Assembly: GCA_018268695.1 (NCBI GenBank)
Contig: JAFDWD010000210.1
Coordinates: 1 to 8,665, forward strand
Direction: 5' to 3'
Source: Actinomycetota bacterium
GTDB lineage: Bacteria; Actinomycetota; Thermoleophilia; Solirubrobacterales; 70-9
DNA length: 8,665 nucleotides
Shown one piece after another: positions 1 through 4,887 of the stretch. Position numbers and translations under genes: made by a program. Position 1 is the first letter of the stretch, and each line of letters opens with the position of its first letter. The notes under the pieces are model-generated. The model saw only the letters and a program-made list of their open reading frames with translations. It did not search any database and was not told where the DNA came from.

Positions 1-68
1 GACAACGGATCGGCCGAGGTGTGGCCTCTTTCGCACGAACCCCCGGAGAAACACCAGCACTCCCTCCC

Positions 69-126
69 GTCCTGGGCGTCTCATGGAGGTCACAGCCTGC
101 CAGGACCTCCATGAGACGCCCAGGAC
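69..126. repeat. 23-bp perfect inverted repeat with 12-nt loop, probable hairpin terminator
   Basis: The arms at 69-91 and 104-126 are exact reverse complements over 23 bp, separated by 12 nt (92-103); the next outer pair (68/127) does not match. The right arm ends 22 bp past the stop codon of the lipoprotein gene on the minus strand, which is where a transcription terminator or 3' mRNA-stabilising hairpin would sit. Neither side is followed by a T-run, so it is not a classical intrinsic terminator. U-less hairpin terminators are reported in actinobacteria, but a dispersed repeat or a small mobile-element remnant is also possible. No target-site duplication is visible at its flanks. Confidence 0.75.
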
Positions 127-148
127 ACCGCCCCTCGGACTGCCACCC

Positions 149-1675
149 CTAAGGCAGACTGAGCAGATCCACGGTCCCGCTGTCGCTGTGGTCGTTCGCG
201 TCGCCCTCGGGCTCGATCACGTGGCCGTCGACCACGATCGGGCTGTTCCAGTGACCGGATGCTCCGGGCAGCTTCGCGATCGACTTCGCTGAGCTGGGCT
301 CGTACACCTCGATGCCGCCTTCGCCGGGTTCGTAGACGTAGAGGAGGCCGCCGGCGACGATCGGGCTCGTGCCGGGGGTGTCGTTCTGCCACAGCTGGTG
401 GAGGCGACCGTTGCGCAGGGCGTAGGCGGCGGTGGCAGCGGAGTCGGCAAGGAAGACCGTCGTCGCCTTGCCGTGGCGCCAGACGGCCGGCGCGGTGAAG
501 AGCTGGGTGTCGCCTGGGGTTTCGAGCGTCTGCACTTCGCCCCCGAGACGTGCCTTGCCGCCGGGGGCGTGCCCGTCGAGGCGCTTCAGGTCCAGCACCC
601 GCAGGACGCCGTCCTTACCGCCGACCAGGACGCGGTCCTGGCCGAGGAGGGCGGGAGCGCTCGAGCCGAGGTCGAGATCGTTGGAGTTCAGTTCGGCCTG
701 GTTGCGGGGCGTGTAGGACTGGAGCCGGCGCAGGCCCGGCACGCTCAGTTCGAGCACGCTGTCGCCGAAGTAGCGACGCCCGTCCCAGGTCGCGTTGCCG
801 GTGTCGACGAGCAGGCTCCGGCCTCCTGGCTCGACCACGGCGCCGCCGCGTGAGAGGACGGCCGAGTCGCTCTCCGGGCAGCTGGACGGGACGATGATCG
901 AGCGGCGGTTCGCGCAGAGGGTGTTGAAGACCGCCGCCACCTTGCCGCTTTCGCGATCGATCAGGACGACGTGGCCCTGGTAGACCGGGATGTCGCCGAT
1001 GTAGCCACCGGTCGCGGCGATCACGTAGGGCCCGTCGACGTTCAGCGCGGCGGCCATTTTCTCCTTGGTCGGATCGCGCGTGATGGTCACCGGCCAGGCG
1101 CCTGCGCGGATCTCCTTGCCGCTTGCCGTCAGCAGCTTGTGGATCTTCCCGTCGGGCGAGGCGGTGTAGACGTAGCGGTGTTCCGCTGCCGGGTCGAGGA
1201 TCGGGCTGGTGGTGGTGATCTGGTCGCTGCCGAGGAGGTGCGAGTAGCCCGGCGGGGTGTAGGTCCAGAGCCGCTTGCCGGAGCCGGCGTCGAGGGCGAA
1301 GGTGCGGCCGTAGCTGCTGGTCATGATCGCGACGTCGTGGGTGCCGCCCGCCACCTTGGCGCCGCCCAGGTAGACCGGCGAGGAGTCGATCGTCCCCGGC
1401 AGCGTGACCTGGCGGTCGCGCAGGCTGCCGATGTTCGCGGCGGTGATCCCGGTGGAGGCGTTCGTCGCGTCGGAGCGCTGGGGATCAAGGCCGAACTCGG
1501 GCCAGACCGTCAGCTCGGTGCCACCGGCCGCAGACGCCGGGATCACCGCCGCGCTCGCGCTGGTCGAGACCGTCCCCGCCGCGGCGCCGGCGCTGCCGGA
1601 GCTCGACCCACAGGCGGCGAGGATCGCCACCACCGGCAGCAGGAGCAGCAGAAGCCTGGGGCGCGTTCTATTCAC
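149..1675 (-). CDS. Secreted lipoprotein with PQQ-like beta-propeller repeats
   Basis: This 508-residue protein begins with a lipoprotein signal peptide: basic MNRTRPR, a leucine-rich core (8-19) and the lipobox LAAC with Cys22 as the lipidation site. A Ser/Ala/Gly-rich linker to about residue 55 follows. The rest reads as repeated beta-propeller blades of the pyrrolo-quinoline-quinone type: alternating strands such as DSSPVYLGG, GKRLWTYTP, GHVVLIDRESGKVAAVF, DGVLRVLDLKRL and GTSPIVAGGLLYVYEPGEGG. It is expected to be anchored outside the membrane. Such propellers are usually binding or scaffold modules; I see no evidence for an actual PQQ dehydrogenase. The start is GTG at 1675, the only one that yields the complete signal peptide. 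The gene lies 39 bp after the glycosyltransferase on the same strand, so co-transcription is possible, although a -10-like TAGAAC precedes its own start. The exact function is unknown. Confidence 0.88.
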   Translation of the reverse strand: MNRTRPRLLLLLLPVVAILAACGSSSGSAGAAAGTVSTSASAAVIPASAAGGTELTVWPEFGLDPQRSDATNASTGITAANIGSLRDRQVTLPGTIDSSPVYLGGAKVAGGTHDVAIMTSSYGRTFALDAGSGKRLWTYTPPGYSHLLGSDQITTTSPILDPAAEHRYVYTASPDGKIHKLLTASGKEIRAGAWPVTITRDPTKEKMAAALNVDGPYVIAATGGYIGDIPVYQGHVVLIDRESGKVAAVFNTLCANRRSIIVPSSCPESDSAVLSRGGAVVEPGGRSLLVDTGNATWDGRRYFGDSVLELSVPGLRRLQSYTPRNQAELNSNDLDLGSSAPALLGQDRVLVGGKDGVLRVLDLKRLDGHAPGGKARLGGEVQTLETPGDTQLFTAPAVWRHGKATTVFLADSAATAAYALRNGRLHQLWQNDTPGTSPIVAGGLLYVYEPGEGGIEVYEPSSAKSIAKLPGASGHWNSPIVVDGHVIEPEGDANDHSDSGTVDLLSLP

Positions 1676-1682
1676 CCCCGTA

Positions 1683-1688
1683 GTTCTA
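1683..1688 (-). promoter_or_regulatory. Possible -10 element for the lipoprotein gene
   Basis: TAGAAC on the minus strand matches TATAAT at four of six positions and ends 7 nt before the GTG start, so transcription would begin at or next to the start codon. I find no convincing -35 box. It is one of several similarly placed hexamers in the window. Confidence 0.3.
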
Positions 1689-1689
1689 C

Positions 1690-1706
1690 CCGGCGTTGAC
1701 GCCCGG
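1690..1706 (-). other. Small hairpin between glycosyltransferase and lipoprotein genes
   Basis: GGCG/CGCC arms around a four-base loop (the arms extend to GGCGT/ACGCC), plus two further GC pairs beyond a one-base bulge, lie between the glycosyltransferase stop (1715-1717) and the lipoprotein start. There is no T-run. It could attenuate read-through or stabilise mRNA, but short GC hairpins also occur by chance at this base composition. Confidence 0.25.
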
Positions 1707-1714
1707 CGCCTCGC

Positions 1715-2998
1715 TTAGGCGATCGCGCGCTCGATCAGGTCCGCGGCGAGCTCCGTCCCCGGTGCCGCCTGGAGGCGGCGCGAGGCCTGCGCCAGGCGGT
1801 CGGCGAGGGCGCCGTCGTCGAGCAGGCGGGCGATCGCCCCGGTCAGCTCGTCGGCCTCGTGCGCGTAGGTGTCGACGCGGATTCCGTACCCCGTCTCGTC
1901 GATGCGCTGGGCGTTGTCGTGCTGGTCCCAGAAGATCGGCAGCAGCACCATCGGCTTGCCGAAGTAGAGCGACTCGGTGACGGTGTTGTTGCCGCCGTGG
2001 GTGATCACCAGGTCGACCTGGGGGAGGACCGAGGTCTGGGGGAGGAACTCGGCGCCGACCATGTTCGGGGCGAGGTCGAACTCGTTTGCCTGGGGTCCCT
2101 TGGAGACGATGAAGCGGTAGGGCGCGTCGGCGAGCTCCGCCACCAGCGTCCGCATCAGCGCGACGTCGGCCGAGCCGAGCGAGCCGAGGCTGAGGTAGAC
2201 GAGCGGCTCCTCGCGCCCGGCGAGCTCCTCCGGCAGCCGCCAGTCGGGGTCGGTCGCCCGCACGCTGGCGCCGAGGTTGTGCCAGGTCGGCCCGAGCGGC
2301 TCGCGCCGCGGATAGTCGACCTCCTGCGGATAGAGGTAGAGGTTCAGCGTCGGGCCGGCGTGGATGAAGTCGTCGCGGGGGAGGGGAGGGGCGCCGCGCT
2401 CGCGGCAGAACTCGTCGAAGTCCGCGTGGATCTCGTCGTGGGCGGCGCGGTAGGCGTCCCAGAACTCGGCCCAGCCGGAGCGGTCCTCGGTCGGCAGGCC
2501 GGAGAAGACCGGCGGCAGGTCGGGGTCCTTGATCTCCAGCGGGTTGCAGGAGTCGATCCGAGCCCACGGCCGGCCGCTCGCGAAGAGCGCCGGGAAGGTG
2601 ACGACGTTGTCCTCGACCACGAGGTCGGGCTCGAGCTCGCCGAGGATCTCCATCAACCGCGCATCGACGTACTTGGCCCCGTCGATCAGCGCCTCGAAGG
2701 TCGGCGCGATGAACTCACCCAGCTGTTCGATCGTCGGCTTGCGGAAGACCGGCGCGGTGTCGCGGATGAAGTCCTTCCAGAACTGGCCGGGCGCTTCCTC
2801 GGTCTCCGGCGGCGGGGTGAGGCGCATCGTCCGCTCCTCGAAGCCCTGCGCCTCGAGCGTCCCGGCGAAGGACTCCTCGACGATGAAGATGACGCGGTGT
2901 CCGCGGCGGCGCAGCACGTCGCCGATGCCGACGCAGTTGTTGGTCGGGCCGAAGGCGCCCTCGGGGAAGAACACGACCGTCTTGGCTCCGTCGCCCAC
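1715..2998 (-). CDS. MGT-type (GT1, GT-B fold) glycosyltransferase
   Basis: This is a UDP/NDP-sugar-dependent glycosyltransferase of the macrolide glycosyltransferase/UGT superfamily, about 427 residues and thus of usual length. The N-terminal Rossmann half starts with AKTVVFFPEG and continues to RRRGHRVIFI (about 5-40). The C-terminal half has the SLGSLGS loop (about 270-276) and the family signature THGGNNTVTES with downstream GKPMVLLPIFWDQHDNAQR (about 333-364), which binds the nucleotide sugar; Asp-Gln at about 358-359 is the sugar-contacting pair. The usual N-terminal GHxNP motif is replaced by GPTNN, so the general-base histidine is absent (see findings). No signal peptide is visible, so it is probably cytosolic. 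I chose GTG at 2998 because it lies just before the first beta-strand and has TATGTT 7 nt upstream; ATGs at 3010 and 3055 remain possible. The acceptor cannot be read from sequence. Confidence 0.88.
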   Translation of the reverse strand: MGDGAKTVVFFPEGAFGPTNNCVGIGDVLRRRGHRVIFIVEESFAGTLEAQGFEERTMRLTPPPETEEAPGQFWKDFIRDTAPVFRKPTIEQLGEFIAPTFEALIDGAKYVDARLMEILGELEPDLVVEDNVVTFPALFASGRPWARIDSCNPLEIKDPDLPPVFSGLPTEDRSGWAEFWDAYRAAHDEIHADFDEFCRERGAPPLPRDDFIHAGPTLNLYLYPQEVDYPRREPLGPTWHNLGASVRATDPDWRLPEELAGREEPLVYLSLGSLGSADVALMRTLVAELADAPYRFIVSKGPQANEFDLAPNMVGAEFLPQTSVLPQVDLVITHGGNNTVTESLYFGKPMVLLPIFWDQHDNAQRIDETGYGIRVDTYAHEADELTGAIARLLDDGALADRLAQASRRLQAAPGTELAADLIERAIA

Positions 2999-3005
2999 GC
3001 CGCAC

Positions 3006-3011
3006 AACATA
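3006..3011 (-). promoter_or_regulatory. Possible -10 element for the glycosyltransferase gene
   Basis: TATGTT on the minus strand ends 7 nt before the GTG at 2998; TTACGA, 17 bp upstream (3029-3034), is a weak -35 candidate. It overlaps the alternative ATG at 3010, so promoter and upstream start are mutually exclusive readings. It lies in the 71-bp region between two divergent genes. Confidence 0.3.
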
Positions 3012-3054
3012 AGCGCACCCGGCGCGATTCGTAACCCGAAGATCCTTGAACGCA

Positions 3055-3060
3055 TAGATT
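3055..3060 (+). promoter_or_regulatory. Possible -10 element for the DUF4337-like gene
   Basis: TAGATT (four of six matches to TATAAT) ends 9 nt before the ATG at 3070. No Shine-Dalgarno sequence is present in GCCCGGTTC before the start, so a leaderless or near-leaderless mRNA is plausible. No clear -35 box is seen. Confidence 0.3.
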
Positions 3061-3069
3061 GCCCGGTTC

Positions 3070-3633
3070 ATGCCTGCGCACCGGTCCGTCGAGCGCTTCG
3101 AGAACAGCCACCATCGGGGCGAGCTGGACACCCCCGGCTTCGCCCGCCAGGCCGCGCTCCTTGTCGCCGTGATGGCGGCCCTCCTCGCCGTCGCCACCTT
3201 CCTCTCCAACGAGGCGGTGAAGGAGGTGATCACCGGGGAGACCGGACGCGCCGACACCTCCTCGCGGCTGGAGTCCAACCAGCTGAAGATCGACGTCGCG
3301 GCCGGCAACTCGACGATGCTCAAGGTTCTCGCCGAGGGTCCCCGCGAAGAGGCCGAAGCGGCGAGCGCCGCGGCGGCGCACGAGCGGCGCATCGAGCGGG
3401 AGCTCGCCCCCGCCGACCACCGACTGGTCGAGGAGATGCACCACGACGAAGAACACGTCGACCACTACAACGAAAAGCACCTCCTCTATGAGCTGGCCGA
3501 GGTCGGGCTCGAGGTGGGCATCGTCCTGGCGACGGTCTCGATCATCGCCCACCGCCGTTGGCTCCTCGCCGGCGGCCTCGGCGTCGGCGCGGTCGGCACC
3601 GTCCTCCTCCTCGTCGGCCTCGTGACGGTTTAG
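3070..3633 (+). CDS. DUF4337-like three-helix membrane protein
   Basis: This 187-residue membrane protein has one hydrophobic helix near the N-terminus (about 25-46), a long polar, Glu/Ala-rich and probably helical central region (about 50-138) and two C-terminal helices (about 141-160 and 163-187) joined by the basic turn HRRW. The order of elements, the early GFARQAAL segment and the HYNEKHLLYELAEVGLEVGI stretch before helix 2 resemble the DUF4337 family, whose function is not established. The central region carries a histidine/acid cluster (H117, H124, H125, H129, H132, H137), which could bind metal; that is inference. ATG at 3070 is the natural start, without a ribosome binding site. It diverges from the glycosyltransferase. 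The family assignment is by eye. Confidence 0.78.
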   Translation: MPAHRSVERFENSHHRGELDTPGFARQAALLVAVMAALLAVATFLSNEAVKEVITGETGRADTSSRLESNQLKIDVAAGNSTMLKVLAEGPREEAEAASAAAAHERRIERELAPADHRLVEEMHHDEEHVDHYNEKHLLYELAEVGLEVGIVLATVSIIAHRRWLLAGGLGVGAVGTVLLLVGLVTV

Positions 3634-3644
3634 GCGTCACACCT

Positions 3645-3659
3645 CCGACACAAAGTCGG
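3645..3659 (+). other. Short stem-loop after the DUF4337-like gene
   Basis: CCGAC and GTCGG (5-bp stem, 5-nt loop ACAAA) lie 11 bp past the stop codon, followed by a T-rich stretch (ATTGAATTCTTTCC). The stem is short; it may help termination or be incidental. Confidence 0.25.
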
Positions 3660-3677
3660 CATTGAATTCTTTCCTTC

Positions 3678-3700
3678 CGCGCACCACTCGCGCGTATTTC
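3678..3700 (+). terminator. Candidate intrinsic terminator after the DUF4337-like gene
   Basis: An all-GC 5-bp stem (CGCGC 3678-3682, GCGCG 3690-3694) with the 7-nt loop ACCACTC is followed directly by TATTTC. This is the only hairpin I see in the window with a T-rich tail. The stem is short and lies 44 bp past the stop codon, so the call is tentative. Confidence 0.35.
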
Positions 3701-3705
3701 AGCGT

Positions 3706-3711
3706 CACACT
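3706..3711 (+). promoter_or_regulatory. Possible -10 element for the coiled-coil gene
   Basis: CACACT ends 6 nt before the ATG at 3718, the same spacing as the GntR gene's hexamer. It fits only the A and final T of TATAAT and overlaps the second GCGTCACAC repeat. There is no Shine-Dalgarno sequence. Confidence 0.2.
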
Positions 3712-3717
3712 GGTCCC

Positions 3718-4077
3718 ATGCCGCTCGGCCTCTGGAAAAGCAAGTGGGAGATCCACCGCGAGGACATGGCGCGTCACCGCGAGGAATCCGAGAAGCGCAG
3801 CGCCGAGCACGCCGACAAGATGGAACGCTACCGCGAGGAATCCGAGAAGCGGAACGCCGAGCTACTGGAGAAGTACGACCGGGAGCTCGCGGAGACCCGG
3901 CGCTTCAATCGCGCGATGCTGACGCGGCTGGAGAAGACCTACGCGGGTCTCGACCGGACCTTGGGTCTGATGGGCGAGCAGCTCGCCACCAATACCGAAG
4001 CGGTAAGAGCCCAGACGAAAGCGATCATGAAGCTGCTCGACCACTTCAAAGGCACCAACGGCGGACCGCCGGTCTGA
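3718..4077 (+). CDS. Small coiled-coil protein with 18-residue repeats, unknown function
   Basis: I do not recognise the family. The 119-residue product is highly charged and predicted almost entirely helical, with no signal peptide or membrane segment, so it is probably cytosolic. Two adjacent 18-residue units, HREESEKRSAEHADKMER (20-37) and YREESEKRNAELLEKYDR (38-55), are followed by a looser third unit (RELAETRRFNRAMLTRLEK) and a less charged helix (about 77-110) ending in KLLDHFKGTNGGPPV. The pattern suggests a long coiled coil that oligomerises through the first two thirds. ATG at 3718 is the first in-frame ATG and begins the charged region cleanly. It stands alone between the DUF4337-like gene (84 bp upstream) and the convergent tetR gene, whose stop codon lies 6 bp away. 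The dense, regular coding pattern argues that it is real. Confidence 0.72.
   Translation: MPLGLWKSKWEIHREDMARHREESEKRSAEHADKMERYREESEKRNAELLEKYDRELAETRRFNRAMLTRLEKTYAGLDRTLGLMGEQLATNTEAVRAQTKAIMKLLDHFKGTNGGPPV
3775..3882 (+). repeat. Two tandem 54-nt units inside the coiled-coil gene
   Basis: A 22-nt stretch starting ACCGCGAGGAATCC is identical at 3776-3797 and 3830-3851, exactly 54 nt (18 codons) apart; a 10-nt piece, ACCGCGAGGA, also occurs at 3755-3764. Identity at third codon positions suggests recent unit duplication rather than only protein-level constraint. Confidence 0.7.
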
Positions 4078-4087
4078 CAGATGTCAG
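4074..4087. repeat. Inverted repeat CTGACA-GA-TGTCAG spanning two convergent stop codons
   Basis: Six-base arms with a 2-nt centre join the 3' ends of the coiled-coil gene (TGA 4075-4077, plus strand) and the tetR gene (TGA 4086-4084, minus strand); each stop codon lies inside one arm. The centre is too short for a stable hairpin. It may simply reflect two facing TGA codons with similar neighbours. Confidence 0.4.
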
Positions 4088-4844
4088 TCGCCGGTCGCCT
4101 TCGCCTCGCCGACCTCGGCGGCGATGCCGGTGAGGAGCCACTCGAGGCCGACCTCGAACTTCTCGGCCTTGACGCCGAGGCCCGGCTCCTTACCGATGAA
4201 CTCGGCAAGGTAGGGGTAGTCGCCGCTCTCGGTCTGGGCGGCGATGTAGGCGTCGATCTCGGCGGCGGTGGGACCCGCCTCGGCGCGGTGGGCGCAGGGG
4301 GTGCCGCTTCCTCCCTTGCCCTTCGGCGACATCACCTCCCAGCGGACGAAGCCGAGGGTATAGGTGTCGACGGCGAGGAGGACGGCGCGCTTGCGCTGGG
4401 GGGAGAGAGGGAGCTCCGAGACGGCGGCGAGGGACTGGTCGATGTGGCAGAGCATGTTGGGACCGAGGAACGGGCGGTGGAAGGCGGCGGCGATCATCCA
4501 GGGGTGGGCGCGGGTGGACTCGCGGGTGCGCTGGGCGATCTGGCGGAGCGCCTCGCGCCAGTCGTCGGTCGGCGGGCCGCCGGGGATGATCGCGCCGGCC
4601 ATCACCTCGTCGACCATCAGGTCGACGAGGTCACCCTTGCGGCCGATGTGTGAGTAAAGGCTCATCGGCCGGGCATCTAGCTTGGTGGCAAGTCTCCTGA
4701 TGGAGACCGCCTCCAGGCCATCCGCGTCGGCGATCTCGATCGCGGCGGCGACGATCGCCGCGCGCGAGAGCGGCTGCGGTCCCGAGGAGCGCTCCTCGTC
4801 ACGGGTCCAGACGGTGTCGATCCCAGCTGCGATGCGGAAAGCAT
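4084..4844 (-). CDS. TetR-family repressor; start unresolved, possible one-base frameshift near the N-terminus
   Basis: This is a TetR/AcrR-type repressor, probably of the divergent exporter. Read in frame from 4818, the minus strand gives DTVWTRDEERS, then PLSRAAIVAAAIEIADADG and SIRRLATKLDARPMSLYSHI, a textbook helix-turn-helix, and a TetR_C_1-like ligand domain (about 100 residues from TDDWREALRQIA). The frame is open back to a stop at 4912-4914 but contains no ATG, GTG or TTG before ATG 4665, which lies inside the HTH and would yield a non-binding 193-residue protein. An ATG at 4844 is one base out of phase. One more G in the GGG at 4824-4822 would give MLSASQLGIDTVWTR and about 253 residues, the normal length. 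Options: assembly error, a true frameshift (pseudogene), or a near-cognate ATC start at 4821 or 4833. The coordinates given assume ATG 4844. Confidence 0.8.
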
Positions 4845-4852
4845 ACCGGGGC

Positions 4853-4885
4853 GATACGGCGTACGAGATCCTGATACGGTGTACG
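4853..4885. promoter_or_regulatory. Direct-repeat operator between tetR and the exporter gene
   Basis: Two near-identical 13-mers, GATACGGCGTACG (4853-4865) and GATACGGTGTACG (4873-4885), differ at one base and are spaced exactly 20 bp apart, about two helical turns on the same face. Each contains the 9-bp palindrome TACNNNGTA. They fill the gap between the divergent tetR and exporter starts, where a TetR dimer would block both promoters. Binding itself is inferred. Confidence 0.65.
4875..4880 (+). promoter_or_regulatory. Possible -10 element for the exporter gene
   Basis: TACGGT ends 7 nt before the ATG at 4888 and lies inside the second operator repeat, so repressor binding would occlude it. 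No TTGACA-like box is present at the expected distance. It supports ATG 4888 over the in-frame GTG at 4879, which would overlap the hexamer. Confidence 0.4.
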
Positions 4886-4887
4886 GA

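Larger units (their letters stand above)
3634..3710. repeat. 9-bp direct repeat GCGTCACAC flanking a 59-bp segment
   Basis: GCGTCACAC occurs at 3634-3642, immediately after the stop codon of the DUF4337-like gene, and again at 3702-3710, just before the coiled-coil gene. The enclosed segment is less GC-rich than its surroundings (TTGAATTCTTTCC). This could be a paired binding site, a duplication scar or chance. Confidence 0.3.

Noticed and set aside
1..68. Gene, tRNA or CRISPR at the left edge
   Set aside because: No supportable frame, tRNA-like fold or spaced repeats; only a 4-bp GAGG/CCTC stem at 16-28, too weak to call.
971..1699. Long plus-strand open frame opposite the lipoprotein gene
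   Set aside because: It is Arg/Gly/Val-rich with no recognisable domain; the opposite strand has a signal peptide, lipobox and propeller repeats.
1859..3034. 391-codon plus-strand open frame opposite the glycosyltransferase
   Set aside because: Low-complexity Val/Glu/Arg/Gly composition typical of antisense frames in GC-rich DNA; the minus strand carries the clear glycosyltransferase motifs.
4062..4076. Hairpin overlapping the coiled-coil stop codon (GGACC-GCC-GGTC) as a terminator
   Set aside because: Short stem including a G-T wobble, 3-nt loop, no T-tail, and mostly inside coding sequence.
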